Part shown: positions 43,444-53,283 of the stretch, piece after piece | Position numbering within the stretch: the first letter of the stretch is position 1 | Layout of the letters: each line of letters starts with the position of its first letter | Assembly (NCBI GenBank): GCA_044507695.1 | Contig: JBIQJD010000015.1 | Coordinates: 1-64,000 of the forward strand | Source: JBIQJD01 sp044507695 | Lineage (GTDB): Bacteria; Bacteroidota; Ignavibacteria; Ignavibacteriales; Ignavibacteriaceae | Length of the DNA: 64,000 bases | Direction: 5' to 3' | The notes under the pieces: model-generated | Seen by the model: only the letters and a program-made list of their open reading frames with translations | The model's database searches: none | What the model was told of the DNA's origin: nothing | Translations under genes and position numbers: made by a program

Positions 43444-44640
43444 ATGTTTGTCCCAGTTGAAGAAGCTATTAACGAAATTCGTAACGGCAAAGTTATAATT
43501 GTAGTTGATGATGAAGATCGTGAAAATGAAGGGGATTTCATCTGCGCAGCAGAATACGTTACTCCTGATATTGTAAATTTTATGGTTACTCATGGCAGGG
43601 GAATGTTGTGTGTTGCTGTTACAGGCAACCGTCTTGATGAACTTGGCCTTCCATTAATGGTTGATACAAATTCTGCAATTCACGGTACTCAGTTTGCAGT
43701 TACTGTTGATGCAATTGAAGGAACCACAACAGGAATCTCAGCCGCCGACAGAGCAATTACAATTAAAAAATTAATCGATAAAAGTTCAAAGTCATCTGAC
43801 TTTGCAAAGCCCGGTCATATCTTTCCACTTCGCGCTTATGATGAAGGTGTTCTGAGAAGAGCAGGCCATACTGAAGCTGCAGTTGATTTATGCAGATTAT
43901 CGGGTTTGCAGCCTGCCGGTGTTCTTTGTGAAATTTTAAAAGAAAATGGTGAGATGGCCCGCGTGCCCGATCTGCTTGAGATTGCTGCAAAATTTAATCT
44001 TAAAATTACTACGGTTAAAGATATTATTGCGTTCCGTCTACGCAGAGAAAAATTGGTAAAGAAAATTGTAGATGTAAATTTTCCTACAAAACATGGAAAA
44101 TTCCGTTTGAATCTTTATAAAAATTTATTGGATGGGAAAGAACAGATTGCGTTAGTTAAAGGTACAATTGACAAGAATGAACCAGTACTGGTACGAATGC
44201 ATTCAGAATGTTTAACCGGCGATGTTTTTCATTCATTAAGATGTGACTGCCACGATCAATTAAATTCTGCCCTTAAACTTATAAATGATTTTGGTACGGG
44301 AGTCCTTGTTTACATGAGGCAGGAAGGCAGGGGAATAGGATTGGAGAATAAAATTCTTGCTTATAAACTTCAGGAAGAAGGTAAAGATACAGTTGAAGCA
44401 AATGAAGCTCTCGGTTTTTCACCTGATCTTAGAGATTACGGAATAGGCGCCCAGATACTGCTTGATCTTGGTGTGCGGAAAATAAATCTTTTAACCAACA
44501 ATCCTAAAAAAGTTATTGGCTTAAAAGGTTATGGATTGGAAATAGTTGAAAGAATTCCGATTGAAATTCCGCCGTCTGAAGAAAATGAAAAATATCTGAG
44601 GACAAAACGTGATAAGCTTGGGCATCTTATTCTTCAATAA
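43444..44640 (+). CDS. ribBA: Bifunctional DHBP synthase / GTP cyclohydrolase II
   Basis: 398 residues from ATG 43444. The N-terminal half (VDDEDRENEGDF, THGRGMLCVA, GHTEAAVDLCRL) is RibB, making the four-carbon unit from ribulose 5-phosphate; the C-terminal half (RMHSECLTGDVFHSLRCDC in two parts with three zinc Cys, RQEGRGIGL, LTNNPKK) is RibA, opening GTP. Together they supply both precursors of riboflavin. No FMN riboswitch is visible upstream. Confidence 0.97.
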   Translation: MFVPVEEAINEIRNGKVIIVVDDEDRENEGDFICAAEYVTPDIVNFMVTHGRGMLCVAVTGNRLDELGLPLMVDTNSAIHGTQFAVTVDAIEGTTTGISAADRAITIKKLIDKSSKSSDFAKPGHIFPLRAYDEGVLRRAGHTEAAVDLCRLSGLQPAGVLCEILKENGEMARVPDLLEIAAKFNLKITTVKDIIAFRLRREKLVKKIVDVNFPTKHGKFRLNLYKNLLDGKEQIALVKGTIDKNEPVLVRMHSECLTGDVFHSLRCDCHDQLNSALKLINDFGTGVLVYMRQEGRGIGLENKILAYKLQEEGKDTVEANEALGFSPDLRDYGIGAQILLDLGVRKINLLTNNPKKVIGLKGYGLEIVERIPIEIPPSEENEKYLRTKRDKLGHLILQ

Positions 44641-44679
44641 AGAATTAGAACATCTTCCAAAATTTTTGAGGGTAACCTG

Positions 44680-46005
44680 ATGAAAATCATCGCATCTGTT
44701 TTATTTTTTTTATCCTCAATTATTTTATTCGGTCAGCCAGCAGGAAAAGTTTATCTTGTAAACATTGATGGTGATATTGATCTTGGTTTAACTCCTTACA
44801 TTACCCGTGCTTTAAATGAAGCAGAGGAGAACAAAGCTGAAGCTGTAATTTTTAAGATCAATACTTTCGGCGGAAGAGTTGATGCTGCTACTCAAATTAA
44901 AGATGCAATTTTATCCAGCAAAATCTTAACAATTGCCTACATAAACAACCGCGCGGTATCAGCCGGAGCACTAATTGCACTTTCATGCAAAAAAATTACA
45001 ATGGTTCCCGGAAGCATTATTGGAGCGGCTACAGTTGTGGATCAAGCCGGACAGAAAGTAGGCGAAAAGTATCAATCATATATGCGCTCTGAGATGCGTT
45101 CAACTGCGGAACGGAACGGCAGAAGAACAGATATTGCGCAGGGAATGGTTGATGAAAAAATTGTTGTTAAAGATGTTGATGATGACAGCACAAAGCTAAT
45201 TTCTCTTACTGCAGAAGAAGCTTTAAAGTTTTCCATTGCTGATTTTATTGTTGAAAATCCCTCACAGCTTCTCAGTAATTTTAGTCTGGAGAATGCTTCC
45301 ATAATTACACTTGAAAGTAATTGGGCTGAAGATTTTGTGCGGTTTCTGAACAATCCGATTATCTCAAGCTTATTAATTATGATTGGCTTTTTCGGTTTGT
45401 TTGCTGAGATTAAAACTCCGGGCTGGGGATTGCCCGGAACTATTGGCGTTATTGCACTCGCTTTGTTTTTTGGTTCATCTTACATTCTTCAGCTTGCATC
45501 AATAATTGAAATTCTTCTTTTTGTAATCGGCTTAATTTTACTAGCACTTGAAATTTTTGTTATTCCTGGTTTTGGAATTGCAGGCATTGCAGGAATAATA
45601 TTAATTGTTGTTTCTTTATTCCTTTCACTGCTCGGTGCTGATTTTGATATCATTGATGCAGATACACTTTCAACAGCAATAATTCAGCTTACTGCGGCAC
45701 TCGTCTTATCATTAGTAGGGATTTTTTTTCTTGCACGCATACTGCCCAAAACAAGTTTCTTCAGCAGACTAATACTTGCAGAAGAAGCAAACGCAGACAA
45801 AGGATTTGTTTCGTACCCAACCATTTCAGAATTAGTTGGGGCTGAAGGAATTGCGCTTACTACTTTAAGACCGGCAGGTACAGCAGAATTTAACGGGCAA
45901 AGAGTTGATGTTGTTGCAGACTGGGAATACATTGAACGCGGTGCAAAGATTAAAGTTCTGAGAGTTGAAGGAATTAAGGTAGTCGTAAAAGAAATTAAAA
46001 GCTGA
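44680..46005 (+). CDS. NfeD-type ClpP-like membrane serine protease
   Basis: 441 residues. Signal peptide; a ClpP/SppA-fold domain with KINTFGGRVDAATQIK and NNRAVSAGALIAL (catalytic Ser in the SAG motif); four hydrophobic helices (about 220-350); and a C-terminal OB-like NfeD domain (VGAEGIALTTLRPAGTAEFNGQRVDV in parts). Long NfeD proteins cleave stomatin partners, but no stomatin gene is adjacent. A bidirectional terminator follows. Confidence 0.9.
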   Translation: MKIIASVLFFLSSIILFGQPAGKVYLVNIDGDIDLGLTPYITRALNEAEENKAEAVIFKINTFGGRVDAATQIKDAILSSKILTIAYINNRAVSAGALIALSCKKITMVPGSIIGAATVVDQAGQKVGEKYQSYMRSEMRSTAERNGRRTDIAQGMVDEKIVVKDVDDDSTKLISLTAEEALKFSIADFIVENPSQLLSNFSLENASIITLESNWAEDFVRFLNNPIISSLLIMIGFFGLFAEIKTPGWGLPGTIGVIALALFFGSSYILQLASIIEILLFVIGLILLALEIFVIPGFGIAGIAGIILIVVSLFLSLLGADFDIIDADTLSTAIIQLTAALVLSLVGIFFLARILPKTSFFSRLILAEEANADKGFVSYPTISELVGAEGIALTTLRPAGTAEFNGQRVDVVADWEYIERGAKIKVLRVEGIKVVVKEIKS

Positions 46006-46018
46006 ACTGTTTAAATAT

Positions 46019-46054
46019 AAGTGCCTCAGAATTTTTAAAAACTCTAAGGCACTT
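46019..46054. terminator. Bidirectional intrinsic terminator
   Basis: AAGTGCCT (46019-46026) pairs with AGGCACTT (46047-46054), with additional AGA/TCT pairing around a T/A-rich centre. It lies between the convergent NfeD-type gene and the lipoprotein at 46064. Confidence 0.8.
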
Positions 46055-46063
46055 CACATAAAA

Positions 46064-47104
46064 TTATAACCTTTCCAAAATATTTACATTTTCAATTGAT
46101 TCTTTTTTACTTCCTTTTTGTTTTCCCTGCGGCGTATCCATTTCCATCGTGTAGAATAAATCAATAAATGTTTTAGTTTTGGATTTCTGAATCAGTCCAT
46201 CTGTTATATTAAAAAATATTTTTCCCTCTGCTTCTGTTTTTGGTTTTTCAAATTGATAGTTTACTCCGCGATCTGAGAATTTTGTATCACCGGTAATTTT
46301 TGTATCCAGTCCCGCATTAATTACTGCAATTTTATCATCATCAAGAAGCTGAAGATTCTCAACGGAATACTTATTTGTATTTTGCGTTTTAAAAATCATA
46401 AACTGCGTTTCGGGCTGAGCCTTTGTCCATAGAGAATCTTTTGCAAGATCGTGCTGCGGAACTTCTCTGAAAACCTGTATCATCAACGGTCTTATAGCGC
46501 CTTCAATAATTTCTCTTTTCAGCATATTCTTTTCTTCAGCAGTAACTGAATCTGCGTATCCTTTTAATGTAAGATATTTATTCACAATCCTATCAACTCT
46601 GGAGATTTCAACAATTTCACCAAGATCTGAAATTCTGATTCTGAATGGATTATTTAACATTGCTTCATATTCAGAATATCTTACACGATCAGCGGAATCA
46701 GCTTTACCTGATTCATAAGTAAAACTCTGGCTGCCTGCCTGTGCATCAAGCCTGATTGAGGTGAAATTACACTCAAGCTCAAAAATATTATCTGCATCTT
46801 TATCAATTCCTGAAAGATCAAAAAGATAGATAATATTCTGATTAACTTTCTGCTGCATTATTGTATCAGCTTCAATGGTTTGATTATCATTGGCAATAGT
46901 TGTAAGCCTGTAGCTCACCTTAGTGCCTTTTTCAAACCTATACCGCAGCTGAAAACTTTCTGTTGGATCTTCAACCTGAGCAGCTTTAATATCTGTTGAA
47001 TCAAATGTAAATTTATTTGTGTTATCTGCTGGTTTCTGTTCTGTTTTATCTCCGCATCCCGCTAAAATAATTACAGCAAAAAGCAGAGCTGATATATATT
47101 TCAT
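46064..47104 (-). CDS. DUF6263-like lipoprotein
   Basis: 346 residues from ATG 47104, chosen because AAAGG sits 6 nt before it, while the in-frame ATG at 47110 would directly abut that site. Lipobox ILAGC. The body RYRFEKGTKVSYRLTT, a middle part NPFRIRISDLGEIVE and a C-terminal TFIDLFYTMEMD follow the pattern of DUF6263 lipoproteins. Function unknown. It is 9 nt downstream of the DUF1343 gene, so probably one transcript. Confidence 0.72.
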   Translation of the reverse strand: MKYISALLFAVIILAGCGDKTEQKPADNTNKFTFDSTDIKAAQVEDPTESFQLRYRFEKGTKVSYRLTTIANDNQTIEADTIMQQKVNQNIIYLFDLSGIDKDADNIFELECNFTSIRLDAQAGSQSFTYESGKADSADRVRYSEYEAMLNNPFRIRISDLGEIVEISRVDRIVNKYLTLKGYADSVTAEEKNMLKREIIEGAIRPLMIQVFREVPQHDLAKDSLWTKAQPETQFMIFKTQNTNKYSVENLQLLDDDKIAVINAGLDTKITGDTKFSDRGVNYQFEKPKTEAEGKIFFNITDGLIQKSKTKTFIDLFYTMEMDTPQGKQKGSKKESIENVNILERL

Positions 47105-47113
47105 TTTCATCCT

Positions 47114-48343
47114 TTAATAAAGTAAATATTTTTTTCTTATAGAAAGAAAATCATTTAACTCATCCTGCCATGAATTAATAATTTCTTGCGGTTCAACATT
47201 ATTCTCAATCTGCATTCTGATATTCTTATCACCAGAAAGCCTGTCTATTGATGCTTCTCTGAATTTAAAATCAGCAGGATATAATTTGTGAAGTGCATAA
47301 ATTAGTTTTATTCCAAACTGAACAGGCTGAAATTTTTTACGATCAGTTACTCTTATTTTTATTCCTTTACACAGTTCACCTTCATGTTTCGGATTTGAAG
47401 CCATACCTTCAATATCAACAGGAGTGAATTCCGCCGCGCTTAATTCATATCCGCCATCGTTTAATTTATTTAATTCAGCAATTAACTCCTGAGAATTAAT
47501 ATATGGAGCTCCAATCGTTAGGAAAGGCGCTTGTGTTCCTCTTCCTTCCGAAACATTAGTACCCTCAATAAAACATGTGCCGGGATAAACTATTGCTGTT
47601 TCAAGATCCGGAATATTGGGAGATGGCTTTATCCATTCACGATCAAGTTCATCATAATAATTTTCTCTTTGCCAGTTTTTAACTTTTATAACGGTAAGTT
47701 CAGGTTTAACTTTACCAATTAATCCTTCACCAACAAAATATTCTGAAAGTTCACCAATCGTCATTCCATGCATAACGGGTAGTGGAGCAATTCCCACAAA
47801 AGAATTCTGATCTTCTTTTCTTATGGGCCCATCAACCTTAACGCCGCTGATTGGATTGGGACGATCAAGTATTATTACCGGAATATTATTTTCCGCGCCT
47901 GCTTTTATTGTATAAAATAATGTTGAAATGTATGTATAAAATCTTGCCCCAATATCCTGAATATCAAAAATTAAAATATCAACATCTTTCAGCATTTCAG
48001 GAGTAGGCTGGCGGATTTTTCCATACAAAGAATATGCAGGCAAACCGGTTTTATAATCTTTACCGTCTTCAATTTTTGCGCCAGCAGGGGCATCACCTCT
48101 TATTCCATGTTCAGGTCCAAACAAAGCAGAGATAGTTACATCTTTGCTGTTGAAAAGAGTATCAACTATATGAACTCCGTTTTGAAGAACTGCTGTATGA
48201 TTTGTAACGATTCCAAGACGCTTTCCTTTTATGAGTTCGAAGTTTTCTGAAATCAATAAGTCTGCGCCTGTTTTAAGCTGCCCGTTATCATTTGAAAAAG
48301 CGATTGAGCAGAAAAGAATTACTGAGAAAAGAATTTTAATCAT
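47114..48343 (-). CDS. DUF1343 / NamZ-like exo-N-acetylmuramidase
   Basis: 409 residues from ATG 48343 (MIKILFSVILF, a signal peptide); an upstream ATG at 48400 would hide the signal sequence. GIVTNHTAVL, SALFGPEHGIRGDAPAG, FDIQDIGARFYTYISTL, LDRPNPISG and EGTNVSEGRGTQAPF are the conserved motifs. NamZ enzymes release terminal MurNAc from peptidoglycan fragments in the periplasm. Adjacent lipoprotein at 46064 may be co-expressed. Confidence 0.92.
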   Translation of the reverse strand: MIKILFSVILFCSIAFSNDNGQLKTGADLLISENFELIKGKRLGIVTNHTAVLQNGVHIVDTLFNSKDVTISALFGPEHGIRGDAPAGAKIEDGKDYKTGLPAYSLYGKIRQPTPEMLKDVDILIFDIQDIGARFYTYISTLFYTIKAGAENNIPVIILDRPNPISGVKVDGPIRKEDQNSFVGIAPLPVMHGMTIGELSEYFVGEGLIGKVKPELTVIKVKNWQRENYYDELDREWIKPSPNIPDLETAIVYPGTCFIEGTNVSEGRGTQAPFLTIGAPYINSQELIAELNKLNDGGYELSAAEFTPVDIEGMASNPKHEGELCKGIKIRVTDRKKFQPVQFGIKLIYALHKLYPADFKFREASIDRLSGDKNIRMQIENNVEPQEIINSWQDELNDFLSIRKKYLLY

Positions 48344-48496
48344 ATCAGGTGGGGTTTTATGGTGAAAAAATGTGAGGCTGTCTAATAAGTTTTTTGTCAT
48401 TTCAATCCGAAGGGCAAAGTCTTTATCATTGAAAAGATTTCTGACACAAAAAAAGAAACAACAAAATTTTACTTTTTAGTCAACCTCTATTAATTA

Positions 48497-48925
48497 TCAG
48501 TTATTAATTTCAAGGAGCTCTTTGCGCGAGAAGAAATGCAGAATTTCGAGTCTTGCATTTTCATCTGAATCTGATCCGTGAATTGCATTCTCAGCCTTAC
48601 TATCTGCAAATAATTTTCTTATGGTTCCTTCTTCAGCTTCAGCCGGATCAGTTGCGCCAATTAATTTTCTGAAGTCTGCCACCGCATTTTCTTTTTCAAG
48701 TGCAATCGGTACACAAGGTCCGGAAGTCATAAATTCAACAAGATCATTAAAGAAAGGTCTTTCTTTATGAACTTCATAAAATCCGCCGGCAGACTCTTTA
48801 TTCAATCTTACCATTTTCATCGCTTTAATTTTAAATCCTGCATTTGTGATGTGAGAAATTATTTCACCAATTTTATTTTTTCTCACCGCATCCGGTTTAA
48901 TAATTGCTAATGTTCTGTTGCTCAA
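48497..48925 (-). CDS. ndk: Nucleoside diphosphate kinase
   Basis: 142 residues. RTLAIIKPDAVRKN, the catalytic His in AIHGSDS and a normal length identify it. It balances nucleoside triphosphates. Located 19 nt behind sucD (48945), an arrangement also common in related phyla, and probably co-transcribed with it. Confidence 0.97.
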   Translation of the reverse strand: MSNRTLAIIKPDAVRKNKIGEIISHITNAGFKIKAMKMVRLNKESAGGFYEVHKERPFFNDLVEFMTSGPCVPIALEKENAVADFRKLIGATDPAEAEEGTIRKLFADSKAENAIHGSDSDENARLEILHFFSRKELLEINN

Positions 48926-48944
48926 TTGTACTCCTCTTTTAATT

Positions 48945-49994
48945 TCATCTTGTTAATTTATTTCTGCCTGTTTTTTTTAAGATTTGTGATGTTTTTGAAG
49001 AAGAAGTTTTCTTCTTCTTGTTATTCACTTTTTTCTTTTTAAAGATTGATCCGGTTTTTGCCGCAGCCCTGGATTTGTTGGAACCTTTCGCTGCCTTTGC
49101 AGTGGATTTAGTTTTTGATTTTACAGCTTCAAGTGCTTTCAGCATAGTTGAACCGATTTCCGCAGGAGATTCAACCACTTTAATTCCCGCTTTTTTCATA
49201 ACAGCCATTTTTTCTGCAGCAGTTCCTTTACCGCCTGAAATTATTGCGCCTGCGTGTCCCATTCTTCTGCCGGGAGGAGCAGTTCTGCCCGCTATAAATC
49301 CAACTACAGGTTTTGATACATTCTTCTTGATAAATTGTGCTGCTTCTTCTTCAGCGCTTCCGCCAATTTCTCCAATCATTACAATTCCTTCTGTTCCAGG
49401 ATCTTCATTAAACAATTTTATTATATCAATAAAACGAGAACCAATAACAGGATCACCGCCAATACCAACGCAGGTTGATTGACCGAGATTAACATCTGTT
49501 AATTGTTTAACTGCTTCATAGGTTAATGTTCCGCTGCGGGATACAACGCCGATTGTTCCTTTTTTATGAATGAACCCGGGCATAATTCCAACTTTTGCTT
49601 TGCCGGGTGAAATAACTCCCGGACAATTCGGGCCGATCAAAACAACATCTTTATTTTTAATTGCGTTGTAAACCTTGATCATATCATTGGCGGGAATTCC
49701 TTCAGTAATACAGATGATTACTTTGATTCCGGAATCCGCTGCTTCAAGGATTGCATCTGCAGCAAATGCCGGCGGAACAAAGATTACAGAAGTGTTTGCT
49801 TTCTGTTCTTTAACTGCTTCAGCAACTGTGTTGTAAACAGGAACATTGAGATGGCTTGTGCCGCCTTTGCCGGGAGTTACTCCTGCAACAACCTTGGTTC
49901 CATATTGTATCATTTGTTCTGTATGAAAAGAGCCTTCACTTCCGGTAATTCCCTGAACTACAAGTCGTGTTTTTCTGTCTACCAGGATGCTCAT
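48945..49994 (-). CDS. sucD: Succinyl-CoA synthetase alpha subunit with basic C-terminal tail
   Basis: 349 residues. VQGITGSEGSFHT, VGVTPGKGG-like AGVTPGKGG, GPNCPGVISP and the phosphorylated His247 in RRMGHAGAI are present; the normal enzyme ends near residue 290. Residues 292-349 form an added tail with 19 Lys and 3 Arg and no acidic residue (SKTKSTAKAAK..., KKKK twice), resembling histone H1/nucleic-acid-binding tails. sucC is not adjacent. The core should act with SucC in the TCA cycle; the role of the tail is unknown. Confidence 0.95.
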   Translation of the reverse strand: MSILVDRKTRLVVQGITGSEGSFHTEQMIQYGTKVVAGVTPGKGGTSHLNVPVYNTVAEAVKEQKANTSVIFVPPAFAADAILEAADSGIKVIICITEGIPANDMIKVYNAIKNKDVVLIGPNCPGVISPGKAKVGIMPGFIHKKGTIGVVSRSGTLTYEAVKQLTDVNLGQSTCVGIGGDPVIGSRFIDIIKLFNEDPGTEGIVMIGEIGGSAEEEAAQFIKKNVSKPVVGFIAGRTAPPGRRMGHAGAIISGGKGTAAEKMAVMKKAGIKVVESPAEIGSTMLKALEAVKSKTKSTAKAAKGSNKSRAAAKTGSIFKKKKVNNKKKKTSSSKTSQILKKTGRNKLTR

Positions 49995-50074
49995 GCTTTA
50001 GTTTTCCTTAATTGAATGTGCAAAATTTTACAAACAAAAATAAAAATTTTAGTGCAGACTTAAAAAGAAACTGC

Positions 50075-50584
50075 TCAGTTGTTGATTGATTTAAAACCAA
50101 TTAAGTGAGTAATTGTTGTTGTACCCAGTTTAAATGGTTCTTCTTCAATAAAATTAAACCCGGTTTTTTTATACCATTGAAGAGCGATTGTATTTTGTTT
50201 CATTACTCCAAGCCAGGTTTTATCATGCTGAGCCTTCAGCGCATACTGTACGGCAATTTTCATTAATCTGCTGCCAATGCCAAACTGCTGGTAATCAGGA
50301 AGCACATATAAAGATGAAACATAAAATCTTCTACTCGCTTTGTCATCAACTAATTTCATGAATGCACACGACGAACCTGATTCTGCAAGTATGCATGTAA
50401 CATTATCGCTGTTAAGCATTGCTTCAAGTTCAGGTATGCTGTAAAATTTTTCCAGGTGAGATTTTAGGTCAGTTTCAGGAATGAATGTGTAGGTTTTAAG
50501 CCAGGTTTCAAAAAGTATTCTTCTTACTGAATCAAAATCATCGGCGTTCCATTTTCTGTATAGAACTTCAGCCGGTGATTTCAT
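50075..50584 (-). CDS. GNAT family N-acetyltransferase
   Basis: 169 residues. VSSLYVLPDYQQFGIGSRLMKIAV is motif A (acetyl-CoA binding Q/RxxGxG/A), followed by WLGVMKQNTIALQWYKKTGF. The substrate cannot be predicted. Overlaps gatA by 17 nt at its start, so it is translated from the gatA transcript. Confidence 0.88.
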   Translation of the reverse strand: MKSPAEVLYRKWNADDFDSVRRILFETWLKTYTFIPETDLKSHLEKFYSIPELEAMLNSDNVTCILAESGSSCAFMKLVDDKASRRFYVSSLYVLPDYQQFGIGSRLMKIAVQYALKAQHDKTWLGVMKQNTIALQWYKKTGFNFIEEEPFKLGTTTITHLIGFKSINN

Positions 50585-51998
50585 TTTGAAGATAGCCGGA
50601 AAGTTTTAAAAGGCTTATTTCATCAAACTGATTTGCCAGGAATTGAATTCCGATTGGCAGACCTTCACTGCTTTTTCCAGCAGGAATATTGATACCCGGA
50701 ATTCCCGCAAGATTTGCTGAAGTAGTGTAAACATCATTCAAATACATTTCCAAAGGATCACTTGATTTTTCTCCGATCCTAAACGCAGTAGTTGGAGTTG
50801 TTGGAGTTAAAATTATATCAACTTCTTTAAATGCATTATCAAAATCATTTTTTATAATTCTTCTAACTTTCTGTGCTTTCCGGTAATAAGCATCATAATA
50901 TCCGGCTGATAAAACATATGTGCCGAGCATTATTCTGCGTTTAACTTCTGTGCCGAATCCTTCAGACCGGGAAGATTTGTACATCTCAATTAATGAAGAT
51001 GAATCAGCGGAGCGGTAACCATAACGTGCACCATCATATCTTGCAAGGTTTGATGAAGCTTCTGCAGTAATTAATATGTAGTAGGTTGCGATTGAGAATT
51101 CATTATTCGGGAGAGAGATTTCTTTTATCTCAAATCCTTTTGCTTTTAAAGTATTTATGAGATTATCACAAACCTGTTTTATTTCCGGTGATAAACCTTC
51201 CCCAAAATATTCCTTTGCAATTCCAATTCTTAATTTATTTCCATTCAAATTTAATCCGGTAAGAAAATCCGGTACAGGATTATCAGACGAGGTTGAATCA
51301 AGTTCATCTTTTCCGCTCATTACCTGCAAAACTGCAGCGGCATCCTCAACGTTATTTGTAAATGGTCCTATCGTATCAAATGATGATGCAAATGCTGTTA
51401 ATCCATAACGTGAGACTCTGCCGTAGGTTGGTTTCAATCCATACACGCCGCAAAAAGAAGCCGGCTGCCGTATTGAACCACCTGTATCTGTACCAATCGC
51501 TGCATCACATAAAGCTGCTGCAACCGCTGCAGCAGAACCTCCGCTTGATCCGCCGGGAACGCGTGTTTCATCCGCCGGGTTACGCACAACACCAAACGCT
51601 GAATTTTCATTTGATGAACCCATTGCAAATTCATCACAATTTGTTTTGCCGATTATTATTGCATCTTCATCAATTAATTTTTGAATTGAGGTAGCTGTGT
51701 AAAGAGAATGAAAATTCTTTAATATTTTTGATGAGCAGGTGGTAGGTTTATCTTTTATTGATAAAACATCTTTTACCGCAATCACCATTCCCGCAAGTTT
51801 GCCGTGGCTGCCTGATTTTATTTTTTTCTCAATTCCAACTGCTCTTGTTCTTGCCTCATCATCAAATACAAAGTTGAAAGCATTCAAATGTTTTTTTTCT
51901 TCAATTTTATTAAGGAAAAAATCAACATTATCAACTAACGAAAGGCTGCCGTTTTTAATTTTATCTAACTTATCAGAATGGTTGGAGTAATTGATCAT
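50568..51998 (-). CDS. gatA: Glutamyl-tRNA(Gln)/aspartyl-tRNA(Asn) amidotransferase subunit A
   Basis: 476 residues. The amidase signature GGSSGGSAAAVAA with the Lys in VIAVKD and Ser in TDTGGSIRQPA gives the Ser-cisSer-Lys triad; the C-terminal NLAGIPGINIPAG is also conserved. With GatB and GatC (not in the window) it amidates mischarged tRNA. Downstream of tatA on the minus strand. Confidence 0.95.
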   Translation of the reverse strand: MINYSNHSDKLDKIKNGSLSLVDNVDFFLNKIEEKKHLNAFNFVFDDEARTRAVGIEKKIKSGSHGKLAGMVIAVKDVLSIKDKPTTCSSKILKNFHSLYTATSIQKLIDEDAIIIGKTNCDEFAMGSSNENSAFGVVRNPADETRVPGGSSGGSAAAVAAALCDAAIGTDTGGSIRQPASFCGVYGLKPTYGRVSRYGLTAFASSFDTIGPFTNNVEDAAAVLQVMSGKDELDSTSSDNPVPDFLTGLNLNGNKLRIGIAKEYFGEGLSPEIKQVCDNLINTLKAKGFEIKEISLPNNEFSIATYYILITAEASSNLARYDGARYGYRSADSSSLIEMYKSSRSEGFGTEVKRRIMLGTYVLSAGYYDAYYRKAQKVRRIIKNDFDNAFKEVDIILTPTTPTTAFRIGEKSSDPLEMYLNDVYTTSANLAGIPGINIPAGKSSEGLPIGIQFLANQFDEISLLKLSGYLQNEITG

Positions 51999-52061
51999 TG
52001 ATAATCAGTTATTGGGATGAATAAGAAATAATTAATCTGCAGTTATTGTGCGGCTAAATTA

Positions 52062-52256
52062 TTAAGCCTGCTTTTCAGATTTTTTTTCAGAAGAATCTGT
52101 TTTTATATCTTCTTCAACATCTTTGAGTGATTTCTTAAACTCACGCATTCCTTTTCCCAATCCCTGCGCAAGTTCCGGAATTTTTTTAGCACCGAATAAA
52201 ATCAAAATCACCAAAAGAATAAGAATTATTTCGCCGGTTCCTATATTGCCAAACAT
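52062..52256 (-). CDS. tatA: Sec-independent translocase subunit TatA
   Basis: 64 residues: a short N-terminal helix (GEIILILLVILILFGAKKIPELAQ) with the FGxxKxPE hinge, an amphipathic helix GLGKGMREFKKSLKD and an acidic/Lys-rich tail. It forms the pore part of the Tat system. tatC is not adjacent. Confidence 0.93.
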   Translation of the reverse strand: MFGNIGTGEIILILLVILILFGAKKIPELAQGLGKGMREFKKSLKDVEEDIKTDSSEKKSEKQA

Positions 52257-52267
52257 TTTGTTACCTC

Positions 52268-52969
52268 TTAATTTAAGATATTTTGTGCGAGTGTTTTAAA
52301 TATAAATGAACCATCCGTTTTGCCGAGTACAGGATTGCATGCTCTCTCCGGATGCGGCATCATACCCATTACATTTCCTCGTTTATTCATTATGCCTGCA
52401 ATGCCAACGGTTGATCCGTTAGGATTTATTTCCTCGCTTACATTTCCTTTTTTATCAGAATATTTAAATACAATCTGATTGTTTTCAACCAAAGTTTTTA
52501 AAGTTGCTTCATCTGCAAAATAATTGCCTTCTCCATGAGCAACAGGAATTTTTAAGCCTTCAGATCTTTCAATTCCTTTTGTGTAAATCGTATTATCATT
52601 AACTACTGAAAGATAAATATCTTTGCATACAAACTGTAGTGATTTATTTTTCAACATTACACCGGGAAGCAATCCGGCTTCAAGAAGAATCTGGAATCCG
52701 TTACAAATTCCGATTACAATGCCGCCATTCTCAGCAAAGTTTATAACTTCATTCATGATAGGGGAGAAGCGTGCAATTGCACCTGTTCTGAGATAATCTC
52801 CGTATGAAAATCCACCGGGAAGAATTATTACATCTGAATTTTTTAAATCTGTTGTTTTGTGCCAGAGAAATTCAACATCATATCCCATTACTTTTTTTAA
52901 TGAGTAATATGCATCATGATCGCAGTTTGAACCGGGGAATACTACTACTCCGAACTTTAATTTCTTCAT
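52268..52969 (-). CDS. purQ: Phosphoribosylformylglycinamidine synthase, glutaminase subunit
   Basis: 233 residues. VVVFPGSNCDHDA, PGGFSYGDYLRTGAIA, the nucleophile Cys in IGICNGFQ and MMPHPERA are diagnostic. It provides ammonia to PurL; purS lies just upstream (7 nt), and purL is not in the window, so this is the three-subunit (PurS-PurQ-PurL) type. Confidence 0.97.
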   Translation of the reverse strand: MKKLKFGVVVFPGSNCDHDAYYSLKKVMGYDVEFLWHKTTDLKNSDVIILPGGFSYGDYLRTGAIARFSPIMNEVINFAENGGIVIGICNGFQILLEAGLLPGVMLKNKSLQFVCKDIYLSVVNDNTIYTKGIERSEGLKIPVAHGEGNYFADEATLKTLVENNQIVFKYSDKKGNVSEEINPNGSTVGIAGIMNKRGNVMGMMPHPERACNPVLGKTDGSFIFKTLAQNILN

Positions 52970-52976
52970 TATCTCT

Positions 52977-53225
52977 TTATATCTTTTCTAATTTAAATTC
53001 AAAATCTTCCATAATTGGATTTGCCAGCAGCTTTTTACAGTACTCTTCAACTTCCTTTTCTGCTGTATTTTTATCATCTATATCAACATTGAATTCAATG
53101 TATTTACCAATTCTTGTTCCTTTTATATTATTTAAACCAAGATGGCTTGCGCCTTTTTCTACTGCGGTTCCCTGAGGATCAAGAATTGAAGGTCTTCTCT
53201 TAATTATTACTGTTGCTTTGTACAA
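52977..53225 (-). CDS. purS: Phosphoribosylformylglycinamidine synthase subunit PurS
   Basis: 82 residues: YKATVIIKRRPSILDPQGTAVE and IGKYIEFNVD are the PurS signature. It bridges PurL and PurQ. Directly upstream of purQ. Confidence 0.95.
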   Translation of the reverse strand: MYKATVIIKRRPSILDPQGTAVEKGASHLGLNNIKGTRIGKYIEFNVDIDDKNTAEKEVEEYCKKLLANPIMEDFEFKLEKI

Positions 53226-53283
53226 ATTTCTTCCGGAATATTAAAAATTTTATGTGTTTAGTAAGATGCAGAAATTTTCTGCT

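Noticed and set aside
49018..49482. 154-codon plus-strand frame opposite sucD
   Set aside because: It is the antisense of the sucD coding sequence and its Lys-rich tail, with no family features.
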